A model generated the notes under the pieces. It worked only from the letters and a program-made list of their open reading frames with translations, did no database searches and was not told the origin of the DNA. The position numbers and the translations under genes were made by a program. This document shows positions 17,467 to 27,201 of a stretch of DNA of 64,000 nt, in pieces. The stretch is taken from assembly GCF_009690905.1 (NCBI RefSeq), contig NZ_VOSW01000021.1, positions 1-64,000 on the forward strand, given 5' to 3'. Position 1 is the stretch's first letter. Every line of letters begins with the position of its first letter. Origin of the DNA: Paraburkholderia madseniana (lineage in GTDB: Bacteria; Pseudomonadota; Gammaproteobacteria; Burkholderiales; Burkholderiaceae).

Positions 17467-18518
17467 TTGAGCAATCCCTTTTGCCAGGCCAGCAGGCGAT
17501 CACGCACACGAAACAGCAAGGTGATCAGACCGGAGCACATCAGCGCCATTACGAGCAGCGCGGCATACATATTCGAGTAGGCTGCCCAGCCTTGGGCCCA
17601 TTGCAGATACCAGCCGAGCCCCGCTTTCACGCCCATCATTTCCGCGACGATCAACACCGAAAACGATGCGCCAAGGCCCATGAACAAGCCGACGAAGACC
17701 GACGGCAGCGCCGCCGGAATCGCCACGCGCAGAATCAGGAAAGCGGGCCGCGCGCCGAGCGTGCGCGCGATGTCGTAATAGGCCGAGTTGACGCCGGCTA
17801 CGCCCGACCAGGTCAGCACTGCGACCGGGAAAGCGGTCGCCAGCGCGATCAGGAACACACTCGCGCTGAAGCTCGACGGAAAGAAGAAGAACGCCAGCGG
17901 CAACCACGCGGTAGCCGGCAGTGGCCCGATCAGGCGCAGGACCGGATGAACCCAGTAGCTCACGGCCTGCGACCAGCCAATGCTCACGCCAGTCACGAAG
18001 CCAGCAGCCGCGCCTAACACGTAGCCATAGGCGAGTAGTCCAAACGAATGAACGACGCTCGAACCAAGCCGCGGGTAGTCTTCGGCGTAGACGCCGATCA
18101 GCGCTTGCGGTGGCGCGAAAAAGGGCCGCGGCAGCCACTCGAGTTGTGCGGTGATCGCTTCCCATGCGCTCACGCCGAGCGCCAGCGCGAGCAGCCATGG
18201 CATTGCCCCAAGCCATGCGCTGGTGCGCGTGGGCGTCGTCGCCTGAGTGGACGGGTTGCGCCATCCCGCGACAGCCGTCGCAACAGCAAATGCCGCGAGC
18301 ACCAACTTCAACGCGATGAATTCTTTCGTGTACGCCCAGTCGTCGGCACTCGGCCACCACTCGGTCAGCGCCGCGCTGCCGAACCACGCTATGGCAGCGA
18401 GGCTCGCAATCAGAACACCGCGTGAAAGCCCACGCCGTGTTACGGCGCGGTTGGTGTCACCGACGTCCGTGCTGATGGCCGGCGTTCCTGTTGTGATCGA
18501 TTCGAACTGCGTGGACAT
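17460..18518 (-). CDS. ABC transporter permease (SsuC/TauC type)
   Basis: 352 residues with an extended N-terminus: two hydrophobic segments (about 33-55 and 65-90) lie before the BPD_transp_1 core of six helices. The cytoplasmic EAA-like loop is visible as DIARTLGARPAFLILRVAIPAALP. The core resembles SsuC, while the extra N-terminal helices are like those seen in some NrtB/SsuC relatives. It is in the same operon as the ATPase (7-bp overlap) and binding protein. Confidence 0.9.
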   Translation of the reverse strand: MSTQFESITTGTPAISTDVGDTNRAVTRRGLSRGVLIASLAAIAWFGSAALTEWWPSADDWAYTKEFIALKLVLAAFAVATAVAGWRNPSTQATTPTRTSAWLGAMPWLLALALGVSAWEAITAQLEWLPRPFFAPPQALIGVYAEDYPRLGSSVVHSFGLLAYGYVLGAAAGFVTGVSIGWSQAVSYWVHPVLRLIGPLPATAWLPLAFFFFPSSFSASVFLIALATAFPVAVLTWSGVAGVNSAYYDIARTLGARPAFLILRVAIPAALPSVFVGLFMGLGASFSVLIVAEMMGVKAGLGWYLQWAQGWAAYSNMYAALLVMALMCSGLITLLFRVRDRLLAWQKGLLKW

Positions 18519-18578
18519 AGCGGCTCCTGCCTCTCGCCTTGTTGAACTATCGTGATCGCGTGCTTGCTCGGGTCCACT

Positions 18579-20027
18579 TCACGCGACGTCGACCCTGTCG
18601 CGCTGCCAGACGCTCCGTGCGTAGATTGAATCGTCGAAATCGGCAGCGATGTCGCTGTGAATACGTGCTTCATGCGCGTCCAGATCGGCTAGAAACAAAT
18701 CGCGGCTGATTCGCTGAACCACGGCAGGAATGTCGCGCTTCATGCTCGGCACGTCGCCGACCGGCAATCCGAAACTGACGAAGGCCGCTGGGTTGTAGAC
18801 GTGGATGTTCTTCAGATAAGGCGCCTCGCCCTCGACCTTCTCGAGGTATTCGAGCGCGGCGCCGAGATACGGATGCGCGCCCAGCGCGTCGTCGCTATCG
18901 CTCGCGGCGGGCACGTATTGATCGCGCCACAGGCGGATATGCCCGGCGATCTGCGCCAACTCCGGCCGCAGTGCCGGATCGATCACATAGCCCGTGCCGG
19001 CAATGACGAAATCGAATGCGAACGACTCACCCGCCACGTCGGTCTCCACACGCTCATCTCTGACGCTTGCACGTGCCCACGGCGCGCCGAGATGTAGATG
19101 AAAGTTCGGAAAGCGTGTGACGCGCTCCAGGGCGTCGACTGGCGGCGTCGAACCGGCAACTCGGAAGCGTCGCGCCTGCGACCAGCGAATCGCGTCAGGC
19201 AGATGGAAATAGTTGTCGTACGCGCCGGGATAGGCGCGTGTGCGGGTCACCGGCACCGACGCGATCCGCTCACGCCGCACGAACAGATGCACCTGCCCTG
19301 CGCCGGCTTCGAGCGCCGTGCCTGCCGCATCGAATGCGGACGCCGCGCCGCCGATCACCGCCACGGATTTGCCGCGCAGCGCAGCGAAATCGATCGCCTC
19401 GGAGGTGTGAGCACGAAGTGTCGGCGGAAGGCTCTTCAGCACAGCAGGAATGTTCGGCCCGCCGTTACCCGCAACGCCGTTGCCGAGGACGATCTTGCGT
19501 GCCGTCTCCACGATATTGCGCACCGTGGCGCCATCGCGTACTTCCAGATGCAAACGAAAATGCTCACCCGTAGGTTCGATTCGCGTAAGCCGTGTGCCGT
19601 AGCGAATCGGAATTTCGAGGAAATGCCGGTACCACGCGAGATATTCTGCCCAACGCGTGCGAGGAATCCGGTCGATCTCCGCATACGAAGCGGCGCCGAA
19701 GCGCGCTTCATACCATGCCTGAAAGCTCAGCCCCGGCAGACCCGCCTCGGGGCCCACCAATGATTTAGGGGTGCGCAGCTTGTTCATGCGGGCGCGATTC
19801 AACCAGACGCCCGCTTGGCCTTCATCGGCAGCGGCGTCGATCACGCTGACCTGACCGATGCCGGCGCGCCGCAAGGCGAAAGCGAACGCCGCGCCGGTCT
19901 GTCCACCGCCGACAACCACCACGTTATGGTCGATGCCATCGCGCGGCGGGACCCAGTTCTCGGGTGAGGGACCGATCAGCCGCAGTGTGTCGAGCGCAGG
20001 CTGATCGGGGTGATTGGATTGCGTCAT
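18579..20027 (-). CDS. FAD/NAD(P)-binding flavoprotein monooxygenase-like
   Basis: 482 residues. The N-terminal Rossmann motif NVVVVGGGQTGAAFAFALRRAG (GGGQTG at 40-45) binds FAD, and a second, VAVIGGAASAFDAAGTALEAG, near residue 220 would bind NADPH. The layout is like flavin-containing or N-hydroxylating monooxygenases, and the TPKSLVGPEAGLPGLSFQAW segment is typical of that group. It lies between an MFS transporter gene and a sulfonate-type ABC transporter, so it may oxidise an imported organosulfur compound. It is not an SsuD-type FMNH2 monooxygenase. The substrate is unknown. Confidence 0.83.
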   Translation of the reverse strand: MTQSNHPDQPALDTLRLIGPSPENWVPPRDGIDHNVVVVGGGQTGAAFAFALRRAGIGQVSVIDAAADEGQAGVWLNRARMNKLRTPKSLVGPEAGLPGLSFQAWYEARFGAASYAEIDRIPRTRWAEYLAWYRHFLEIPIRYGTRLTRIEPTGEHFRLHLEVRDGATVRNIVETARKIVLGNGVAGNGGPNIPAVLKSLPPTLRAHTSEAIDFAALRGKSVAVIGGAASAFDAAGTALEAGAGQVHLFVRRERIASVPVTRTRAYPGAYDNYFHLPDAIRWSQARRFRVAGSTPPVDALERVTRFPNFHLHLGAPWARASVRDERVETDVAGESFAFDFVIAGTGYVIDPALRPELAQIAGHIRLWRDQYVPAASDSDDALGAHPYLGAALEYLEKVEGEAPYLKNIHVYNPAAFVSFGLPVGDVPSMKRDIPAVVQRISRDLFLADLDAHEARIHSDIAADFDDSIYARSVWQRDRVDVA

Positions 20028-20169
20028 GGTGTCGGGTTCGGTCTGGGAGTTGAACAGCAGACGGATGCGTCGAAATCGAATGGCGTGAGCATCGGACGAT
20101 CAAGTATCGCGGCGCCGCAGGCTTACCCAAACCAACAAATTTCGCTTTGCTTATTTGTTTCGTGGCGCC

Positions 20170-21660
20170 CTACGCTCGTGACGTCACTCCTGAATCCGCG
20201 TAGTCCTCGGCGTCGATGTCGTACCCCGACGGCTCCCAACGGATCGCCAGCAGCACGAGCAGCGAGCTCAGCGGCGCAATGGCGATCAACCAGAAGACCT
20301 TCGTACCCAGCGCGGTAGCCAGAACCGGGAACAGAAATAGCGAGACCGTCGACGCGGAACGCACCAAGGTCTGGTTGAAACCCACGCCGATTCCGCGCAG
20401 CGAGGTCGGATAGCTCAGCGACGCATAGGTCATCGAATGGGAGCCTGGTCCGAAACCTTGCCCGAACAGATAGCCGCCGAGCAACAGGATCGCGACCACC
20501 ACGAGCGCATCGCTGCCCGGTTTGCCGATCAGCGCGAGCCCAATAAGCGAGGCGAACTGCAGCGAGTGTCCGAGCACCGTCATCTTCCATGCGCCGACGG
20601 TCGGCGCGGTGCGCACGCCGATCAGCCCACCCACGAACGCAAATGCAAGATTCAGCGAGAGCGCCGCGATGATCGTCGTAAGCGGCCCCTGATGAAAGAA
20701 GCTGGTGATGATCACCGGCAAGCCGAAAATGATCGCGTTGTAACCGAACGAAGAAGCACTGCCGATCACCGCGGCAAGAATCGTGCGGCGCCAGTAAGTG
20801 GCGTTGAACAGGACCCCATAGTTGCGCCACGATGCCGCACGCGGCGCCTTGACCGGCGTCGCGCTTCGTTCAACCACTGCGTCGACGCCATACGAGCGCT
20901 TCAGAATGCGCGCGGCCTCCTCGAGATCGCCCTGATTCGCTGCCCAAACAGGCGATTCGCTGATATAGCGGCTGCGCACGAGAATAATCACGATGGCCGG
21001 TACCGCACCGAACGCGAGCGTCAGACGCCATAACCAACCAAGCTGATGCTCGGGCAGAATCGCGTACAGCCCGAGAATCAGCAGATAGCAGGTGCTCGTG
21101 GCCGCGTACCATGCGGGGCACCACGCGGCGACACTGGCCGCCTTGTTGCCCTTGCCCGCCACCCGCGAGAACTCGGCGAGAAACGCCATCGCCACCGGCA
21201 GATCGAGCCCCACGCCGAAGCCCATCAGAAAGCGCGCCCCGCCGAGCACCCACGCATTCGGCGCAAGACCGGCTGCGATCGCCGCCACCACGAAGAAGAG
21301 CATATCGGCCATGAACACGCGATAACGGCCGATGCGATCAGTCAGATACCCGCCGAACAGCGCGCCGAGGATCGCGCCGAACGTGATCGCCGACGAGACG
21401 AATCCCACCTGAACCGGCGACAGCGAAAACTGGCGCGCGATGTCCTTGATCCCGTAAGCAAGCGACGTCAGGTCGTAAGCATCGAGAAAGACTCCACCCA
21501 GGGCGATCGCAATCACGATGCGTGCGTTACTGCCCTTTGCAGCGCCCGCATTGACGATGCGCGAAACATCCTGTGCGCTACGGATGACAGTGGGAGACGC
21601 TGTGTTACCCGCAGGCGCTTGCGGGTCGGCGACGGTAGATGGAAAAGCAACAGTGGACAT
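20170..21660 (-). CDS. MFS transporter (metabolite:proton symporter type)
   Basis: 496 residues from ATG 21660; upstream codons in frame lack support. Twelve hydrophobic helices follow a ~50-residue polar N-terminus. The loop 2-3 motif GGYLTDRIGRYRVFMADM is the MFS signature of the sugar/metabolite symporter families. It appears to open the leftward operon that continues with the flavoprotein, ABC transporter, soxC and cytochrome, so uptake of a related organosulfur compound is plausible. It is divergent from the second ABC operon at 21938. A 142-bp gap separates it from the flavoprotein gene. Confidence 0.87.
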   Translation of the reverse strand: MSTVAFPSTVADPQAPAGNTASPTVIRSAQDVSRIVNAGAAKGSNARIVIAIALGGVFLDAYDLTSLAYGIKDIARQFSLSPVQVGFVSSAITFGAILGALFGGYLTDRIGRYRVFMADMLFFVVAAIAAGLAPNAWVLGGARFLMGFGVGLDLPVAMAFLAEFSRVAGKGNKAASVAAWCPAWYAATSTCYLLILGLYAILPEHQLGWLWRLTLAFGAVPAIVIILVRSRYISESPVWAANQGDLEEAARILKRSYGVDAVVERSATPVKAPRAASWRNYGVLFNATYWRRTILAAVIGSASSFGYNAIIFGLPVIITSFFHQGPLTTIIAALSLNLAFAFVGGLIGVRTAPTVGAWKMTVLGHSLQFASLIGLALIGKPGSDALVVVAILLLGGYLFGQGFGPGSHSMTYASLSYPTSLRGIGVGFNQTLVRSASTVSLFLFPVLATALGTKVFWLIAIAPLSSLLVLLAIRWEPSGYDIDAEDYADSGVTSRA

Positions 21661-21802
21661 GATCTCGCGTTCGCATGAATGGCTGAAGCGTCGCATGGTA
21701 GCCATGCAATCCACGCACGCAAAACGACGAATTTAACTATGCAAATCGGGAATCACGCACTTGCACCGCGCCAGTGCCGCACGGACCCTTTTAGGCAACG
21801 TG

Positions 21803-21864
21803 GTTCGAACTACTGCAGATTTTCTTATCAGCAATGATTGGTTGGATTCGAAGGCACGCGAATC
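21803..21864. promoter_or_regulatory. palindromes in the divergent MFS / ABC promoter region
   Basis: The 277-bp divergent gap (21661-21937) holds a perfect palindrome GTTCGAAC (21803-21810) and an inverted repeat GATTCG-N8-CGAATC (21845-21864). Either could be an operator shared by the two sulfur operons. No CysB/Cbl or sigma-54 site was recognisable. Confidence 0.3.
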
Positions 21865-21937
21865 TAACGTGTAGTGCCAGCTCTCTGCCCATCTGAGCAT
21901 TTGCACTCCATTCTCTTCCATCCATCGGTATCGCCGC

Positions 21938-23005
21938 ATGCGCTATTTCCGTCTGCTGAAATCTTTCGTTGCCGTGGCAACCCTGTCGCTTGCCGCGGTT
22001 CACGCCTATGCTGACAAACCCGCCGTGATCCGGATCGGCGTTGCGCAGCAGGGCACGGGCGACCCGCCTACCTTCGGCGGCACCCCCGCGGCGACCGTGC
22101 AATTGCAGCAGTCGCTCGAAAAGGAATTCGCCGCCGACGGCATCAAGGTCGAATGGCTGTTCTTCAAAGGCGCCGGCCCGGCCGTGAATGAAGCGATTGC
22201 CGACAAGTCACTCGACTTCGCCTTTCAGGGCGATCTGCCTGCAGTACTCGCCCGCGCCAACGGCCTGAAGACTCACCTCCTGCTCGCCTCGGGCGTGCGT
22301 ACCGGTATCAAGATCGCCGTGCCCACGGATTCGGACGTGCGTTCGATCAAGGACCTCAAAGGCCGCCGCGTCTCCATCTTTCGCGGCACCAATCTGCAAC
22401 TGGTCGCCGACAACGCGCTCGCCGCCAATCAGCTCGAAGAGCGCGACCTGCGCGTGATCAATCTCGACACCGCCAGCTCGCTCGCCGCGCTGGCGTCCAA
22501 GGGGATCGACGCGTCGGTCAACGACTACCACCTGTACAAGCTGCGCGACCAGGGCCTCGCGAAAATCGTCTACGAATCGCAGAACGATGGGCCGCAATTC
22601 ACGCGTCAAGCGCATCTGCTGGTACTCGACGATTTCGATAACGCGCATCCGGATGTCGTGCAACGCGTCGTCAACGTGTTCGTTCGGGGCGCGCAATGGT
22701 CGTCGGATGAAGCGAACCGCGATGCGCTCTTCAAGCTGTGGGCGAAAAGCGGCGTGCCCTATTCCTCATGGCAGGCCGAGTTCGCGAATCAAAGTCTGAA
22801 GGAGCGCAATTCGCCGTTGATCGACCCGTTCATCGTGGCGCGCTATAAAGCGGTCGCGGCGGATGCGCTGAAGCTCAAACTGATCCGGCAACCCATTCAG
22901 GTCGACGGCTGGTTCGAGACGAAGTATCTCGACAACGCGCTGCGCGCGCAAAAACTCGACCACTACTGGACGCGCTACGACGCTGCCGGCAAGCCGCTCA
23001 GCTAA
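21938..23005 (+). CDS. ABC substrate-binding protein, sulfonate type (SsuA-like)
   Basis: 355 residues. A Sec signal occupies ~1-25 (FVAVATLSLAAVHAYA). The mature protein begins VIRIGVAQQGTGDPPTFGG and has the PBP2 pattern KGAGPAVNEAIADKSLDFAF of the NMT1/SsuA family. It begins a rightward operon of binding protein, two permeases, ATPase, FMN monooxygenase and TauD-type dioxygenase, so the ligand is probably a sulfonate or related sulfur ester. It differs considerably from the binding protein at 15557-16594, implying a distinct substrate. Confidence 0.9.
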   Translation: MRYFRLLKSFVAVATLSLAAVHAYADKPAVIRIGVAQQGTGDPPTFGGTPAATVQLQQSLEKEFAADGIKVEWLFFKGAGPAVNEAIADKSLDFAFQGDLPAVLARANGLKTHLLLASGVRTGIKIAVPTDSDVRSIKDLKGRRVSIFRGTNLQLVADNALAANQLEERDLRVINLDTASSLAALASKGIDASVNDYHLYKLRDQGLAKIVYESQNDGPQFTRQAHLLVLDDFDNAHPDVVQRVVNVFVRGAQWSSDEANRDALFKLWAKSGVPYSSWQAEFANQSLKERNSPLIDPFIVARYKAVAADALKLKLIRQPIQVDGWFETKYLDNALRAQKLDHYWTRYDAAGKPLS

Positions 23006-23021
23006 AACGGGAGCGATCACG

Positions 23022-23876
23022 ATGAGCGAAACCGCACTCCAGGTCGATAGCGAACGGCTCGGCCACGCCGCCGCGGCGCAGCGCGCGCCGCTCTATCGCA
23101 ATGCGCGCCTGCGCGCACTCGCCTGGCATCTCGCGCCGTGGGTATTGCCAGTCGTCGTGCTCGCCTTATGGGCGACCGGTTGCCAGCGCGGCTGGATCGC
23201 GCCGCAGATTTTGCCGCCACCCGAGCGGGTGTTCGACACCTTTGTCGAGTTGACACGCAACGGCGATCTCGCAAGCAATACGCTCATCAGTCTCCAGCGC
23301 GTGCTGCTCGGCTTCGTTGCGGGCACCTTGGTCGGTTTTGTGCTCGGCGCGGCGCTCGGCCTGTCGCGCACTTTCGAGGCCTACGTGTTGCCGAGCTTCA
23401 ATGCGCTCGTGCAGATCCCGGTGCTCGGCTGGCTGCCGTTTCTACTGCTGCTCGTCGGTGTCGGCGAGCCGCTCAAATACATCCTGATCGCACATGCCGC
23501 GCTTGTTCCCGTGACATTGAGCACGCTGCAAGGATTCCGCCAGACACCCGCGTCGCTCGATGAAGTCGCGCGCGTCTTCGAATACAACCGCTGGCAACGG
23601 ATCGTCTATCTCGTCCTGCCCGCTGCCGTGCCGACGCTCGCCACCGGCGTGCGGCTCGCGTTCACCAAGGCCTGGCTCGCACTGGTGGTGGTCGAACTGG
23701 TGGCCTCTTCCGAAGGGCTCGGCTATCTGATCGTCTACGGCCGGCAACTGTTCCAGCTCGACCTGGTGATGGCCTCGGTGGTCGTGGTCGGGGCCATCGG
23801 TTACGCGATGAATCGTTCGCTCGACGCGCTCGAAGCGCGTTTGCGGCGCGGTCAACCGTCGGCGTTTCGCGAGTAA
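23022..23876 (+). CDS. ABC transporter permease 1 (SsuC-like)
   Basis: 284 residues, six predicted membrane helices (BPD_transp_1). The EAA-like loop is DEVARVFEYNRWQRIVYLVLPAAVP. It starts 16 bp after the binding-protein stop, with GGGAG upstream. A second, divergent permease follows, so the importer may have a heterodimeric membrane channel, unlike the standard homodimeric SsuC. Confidence 0.92.
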   Translation: MSETALQVDSERLGHAAAAQRAPLYRNARLRALAWHLAPWVLPVVVLALWATGCQRGWIAPQILPPPERVFDTFVELTRNGDLASNTLISLQRVLLGFVAGTLVGFVLGAALGLSRTFEAYVLPSFNALVQIPVLGWLPFLLLLVGVGEPLKYILIAHAALVPVTLSTLQGFRQTPASLDEVARVFEYNRWQRIVYLVLPAAVPTLATGVRLAFTKAWLALVVVELVASSEGLGYLIVYGRQLFQLDLVMASVVVVGAIGYAMNRSLDALEARLRRGQPSAFRE

Positions 23877-23924
23877 TGGTAATGGCGCCGATTGCTGCCA
23901 CGCACCGCATATGAGGTATCCACG

Positions 23925-24809
23925 ATGAGTCTTGCTCTCTTTAAGCGGCCTGCCGGATCGAAACAGTCAGCCGATGCGTCCTGCGACTGCGGTAGTAACG
24001 TGCCCGCCGCCTTCCAGCGCGCGGCGCGGCCGCGCCGGCCCCTGCTCACACGCGTCGACTGGCGCGGCGCCGTCTTGCCCATCGTCTCCATTGCGATCTG
24101 GTGGGCGATCTCGGACGCGCACGTCGTCAAGAGCGGCTTGCTGGTCAGCCCCGCGCAGGTGATGGCCACCGCCTGGCAGCAAATCGTCAGCGGCGCGCTT
24201 TTCAAGGCCCTTTCCGCCTCGCTCGTGCGTGAAGCGAGCGGTTTCGTGATCGGCACGCTTGGCGGCCTGTTGCTTGGCAGTGTGCTCGGCTTCTCGCGGC
24301 TCGCCACACGCATGATTGGCCCGAGCTTCGACACGTTCAAGCAGATCTCCCTGTTTGCATGGATTCCGCTGATTTCCGTGTGGTTCGGTCTCGGCGATGC
24401 AGCGAAAGTCGTGTTCCTCTCGCTCGCCGCGTTGCTGCCGGTCGCCGCGCATACATGTGACGGTATTCACGCCGTGCCGCGCGCCTACATCGAAGTCGCG
24501 CGCGCTTTTCGCTATTCGCGCTGGCAATTGATCCGCGCAGTCATTCTGCCTGCCGCGTTGCCGTCGATTTTTACCGGCCTCTATCTCGCGCTGATCTATT
24601 CGTGGCTCGCCACGCTTGGCGCGGAATATCTGCTGGTGGCAGGCAGCGGGATCGGCAACACGCTGATCGACGGCAGTGAGCAGTTCCGCATGGATCTGGT
24701 TCTGTTCGGCGTGATCGTGGTCGGTGTGACCGGTTGGGCGTTGAACGCGCTGGCGCGCGCGGTGGAGCGAGCGATCTTTGCGCGCCGTTCACAGGCGGCC
24801 GCTCGATAA
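23925..24809 (+). CDS. ABC transporter permease 2 (SsuC-like)
   Basis: 294 residues from ATG 23925 (an upstream in-frame CTG/ATG region is less likely). Six membrane helices; EAA-like loop IEVARAFRYSRWQLIRAVILPAALP. A ~45-residue hydrophilic N-terminus precedes the first helix. It pairs with the permease at 23022 in one operon. Confidence 0.9.
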   Translation: MSLALFKRPAGSKQSADASCDCGSNVPAAFQRAARPRRPLLTRVDWRGAVLPIVSIAIWWAISDAHVVKSGLLVSPAQVMATAWQQIVSGALFKALSASLVREASGFVIGTLGGLLLGSVLGFSRLATRMIGPSFDTFKQISLFAWIPLISVWFGLGDAAKVVFLSLAALLPVAAHTCDGIHAVPRAYIEVARAFRYSRWQLIRAVILPAALPSIFTGLYLALIYSWLATLGAEYLLVAGSGIGNTLIDGSEQFRMDLVLFGVIVVGVTGWALNALARAVERAIFARRSQAAAR

Positions 24810-24880
24810 GCACGCAGCCGATATTCACCGGCTATGCACTGAATTTGCACTGAACACAGATTACAGATCAAGGTCCGCAC

Positions 24881-25747
24881 ATGACTTCCTCCACGCTTTC
24901 CGACAGCATCGACATTCTCCACGTCAGCAAGCGCTATACGCAGCAAGGCGGCACATCGCTTGCGGTGCTCGATGACATCAGCCTGCGGGTGCGCCCCGGC
25001 GAATTTGTCAGCGTGCTCGGTTCGAGCGGTTGCGGTAAATCGACCTTGCTGCGGCTGATCGCGGGACTGGACACCGATTACAGCGGCGACATCGTCGTTG
25101 CCGGAGAAAAGGTGCGCGATACCTCGCTCGAGCGCGGCATCGTGTTTCAGGATCACCGCCTGTTTCCGTGGCTCACGGCATCGCAAAACATTCTCGCCGC
25201 GTTGCGTAACGCGCCGCTGTCGGCACGAGAAAAGCGCGATGCGGTCGCGCAGCATATCGCGCTCGTCGGCCTGAACGGCTTCGAGAATGCGTATCCGCAT
25301 CAGTTATCGGGCGGCATGGCGCAGCGTGTGGCGATCGCACGCGGTCTCGTGAACCGCCCGCGCGTGCTCCTGCTCGACGAGCCATTCGGCGCGCTCGATG
25401 CGCTCACGCGCGGCCGCCTGCAAAACGAGTTACAACGCATCTGGGAACACGAACGCATCACGATGATTCTCGTCACGCACGACGTCGACGAAGCGCTCTA
25501 CCTCGGCGACCGCGTCGTCACCATGGCGCCGCGGCCGGGCCGCATCAAACGGATTGTCGATGTCGCTCTGCCGCGTCCACGCGAGCGTAACGATCCCCGC
25601 TTCATTCATTTGCGCGACGAAGTGCTGGCCGACTTCGCCGAGTACGACGCCGCGCGCCATGAGCCTCACGACGATGACACGCCACACGGCGGCACGCGCA
25701 TTCCAGTAGCGAATCCACCGATCACCGAATGGCGGCTCGCGTGGTGA
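24881..25747 (+). CDS. ABC transporter ATP-binding protein (SsuB-like)
   Basis: 288 residues. Walker A GSSGCGKST (47-55), Q-loop IVFQDHRLFPW, signature LSGGMAQRVAIARG, Walker B VLLLDEPFGALD and H-loop VTHDVDEAL are intact. It energises the two-permease importer. The last ~35 residues are a polar His/Asp-rich extension (HEPHDDDTPHGG) beyond the usual SsuB end. Confidence 0.93.
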   Translation: MTSSTLSDSIDILHVSKRYTQQGGTSLAVLDDISLRVRPGEFVSVLGSSGCGKSTLLRLIAGLDTDYSGDIVVAGEKVRDTSLERGIVFQDHRLFPWLTASQNILAALRNAPLSAREKRDAVAQHIALVGLNGFENAYPHQLSGGMAQRVAIARGLVNRPRVLLLDEPFGALDALTRGRLQNELQRIWEHERITMILVTHDVDEALYLGDRVVTMAPRPGRIKRIVDVALPRPRERNDPRFIHLRDEVLADFAEYDAARHEPHDDDTPHGGTRIPVANPPITEWRLAW

Positions 25748-25793
25748 CACCCGCGGCATCCCCCATACACACAAACCCTTCGCGGAGAGAACG

Positions 25794-27170
25794 ATGAGCG
25801 GTGAAAATCGCCAGAAGCGGCAGATCAAACTAGGCGCCTTCCTGATGGAGACAGGCCACCATATCGCCGCATGGCGGCATCCGGATGCACACGCGAGTGG
25901 CGGACTCGACTTCGCACACTACGCGGAACTGGCGCAGATCGCCGAGCGCGCCAAATTCGACACGGTATTTTTCGCCGACAGCGTGAGCGTACGCGACACG
26001 AATCTACCCTCGCTATCCCGCACGGCGCGCGCCGATCATTTCGAACCGTTGACGCTGCTGTCCGCGCTTTCGGTCGTGACGAAACACGTGGGCCTGATCG
26101 CCACGGTCTCCACCACGTTCAACGAGCCGTACAACCTCGCGCGCAAATTCGTTTCGCTCGATCATCTGAGCGGCGGACGCTCGGGCTGGAATCTCGTCAC
26201 ATCGAGCACCGAATCCGAAGCGCTCAATTTCAATTTCGAACGCCATCCGGAGCACGCGGTCCGCTATGAACGCGCGCGCGAGTTCTATGATGTGGTCGCA
26301 GGCCTCTGGGATAGTTGGGAAGACGACGCGTTTATCCGCGACAAGGAAAGCGGCGTCTATTTCGATCCGGACAAACTGCACGTGCTCGGTCACAAAGGCA
26401 AGCACTTCAAGGTGCGCGGACCGCTAAACGTCGCGCGTTCGCCGCAGGGATGGCCGGTCGTCGTCCAGGCCGGCGCATCGGAAGCGGGACGTGAGCTCGC
26501 CGCGCAAACCGCGGAGGTGATCTTCGTCGCGCATCAAACACTCGATGAAGCGCAGTCGTTCTATCGCGACGTCAAAGGCCGCCTCTCGAAATACGGCCGC
26601 TCGCCGGATCATCTGAAGATCATGCCGGGCATTTTTCCGATTGTCGGCCGCACGCAGGAAGAGGCCGACGCGAAGTTCGCCGCGCTGCAGGACCTGATTC
26701 ATCCGACGGTTGGTCTGTCGCTGTTGTCGAATATGTCGGGCGGTGTAGACCTTTCCCAGTATCCCGTCGACGGGCCGTTGCCCGAGTTGCCGGAAACCAA
26801 CGGTGGCAAGAGCCGTCAACGCTTGCTGTTCGATCTCGCGCGGCGCGAAAACCTGACGATCCGCGATCTGTATCTACGCATTGCCGGCGCTCGCGGCCAT
26901 CAGCAGGTGGTCGGCACGCCGCAAAGCATCGCGGACCAGTTGCAACAGTGGTTTGAAGAAGAAGGCGCGGATGGCTTCAACATCATGTCGCCGTGGTTAC
27001 CGGGCGGGTTGACGGAATTCGCCGAACTGGTGGTGCCGGAGTTGCAACGGCGCGGACTTTTCCGCACTGAATACGAGGGCCGCACGCTACGCGAGAATCT
27101 CGGGCTGCCGCGACCTGCAAACCGCTATACCGCCGAGACAAAACAGCTACCCGCCGTAGCGGGATATTGA
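25794..27170 (+). CDS. FMN-dependent monooxygenase, NtaA/SnaA/DszA family (LLM class)
   Basis: 458 residues. The N-terminus KLGAFLMETGHHIAAWRHP and AERAKFDTVFFAD are hallmarks of this TIM-barrel group, which uses FMNH2 from a separate reductase to cleave C-S or C-N bonds (DszA, NtaA, SnaA). The RSGWNLVTSSTESEALNF loop and C-terminal RRGLFRTEYEGRTLRENLGL are shared with the five other copies in this window. It is downstream of the ABC importer and upstream of a TauD-type enzyme, so it presumably attacks the imported compound. The exact substrate is not readable. Confidence 0.92.
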   Translation: MSGENRQKRQIKLGAFLMETGHHIAAWRHPDAHASGGLDFAHYAELAQIAERAKFDTVFFADSVSVRDTNLPSLSRTARADHFEPLTLLSALSVVTKHVGLIATVSTTFNEPYNLARKFVSLDHLSGGRSGWNLVTSSTESEALNFNFERHPEHAVRYERAREFYDVVAGLWDSWEDDAFIRDKESGVYFDPDKLHVLGHKGKHFKVRGPLNVARSPQGWPVVVQAGASEAGRELAAQTAEVIFVAHQTLDEAQSFYRDVKGRLSKYGRSPDHLKIMPGIFPIVGRTQEEADAKFAALQDLIHPTVGLSLLSNMSGGVDLSQYPVDGPLPELPETNGGKSRQRLLFDLARRENLTIRDLYLRIAGARGHQQVVGTPQSIADQLQQWFEEEGADGFNIMSPWLPGGLTEFAELVVPELQRRGLFRTEYEGRTLRENLGLPRPANRYTAETKQLPAVAGY

Positions 27171-27201
27171 CGCAACACGTTCTCTTCGCCAGGAGCCTCG
27201 C

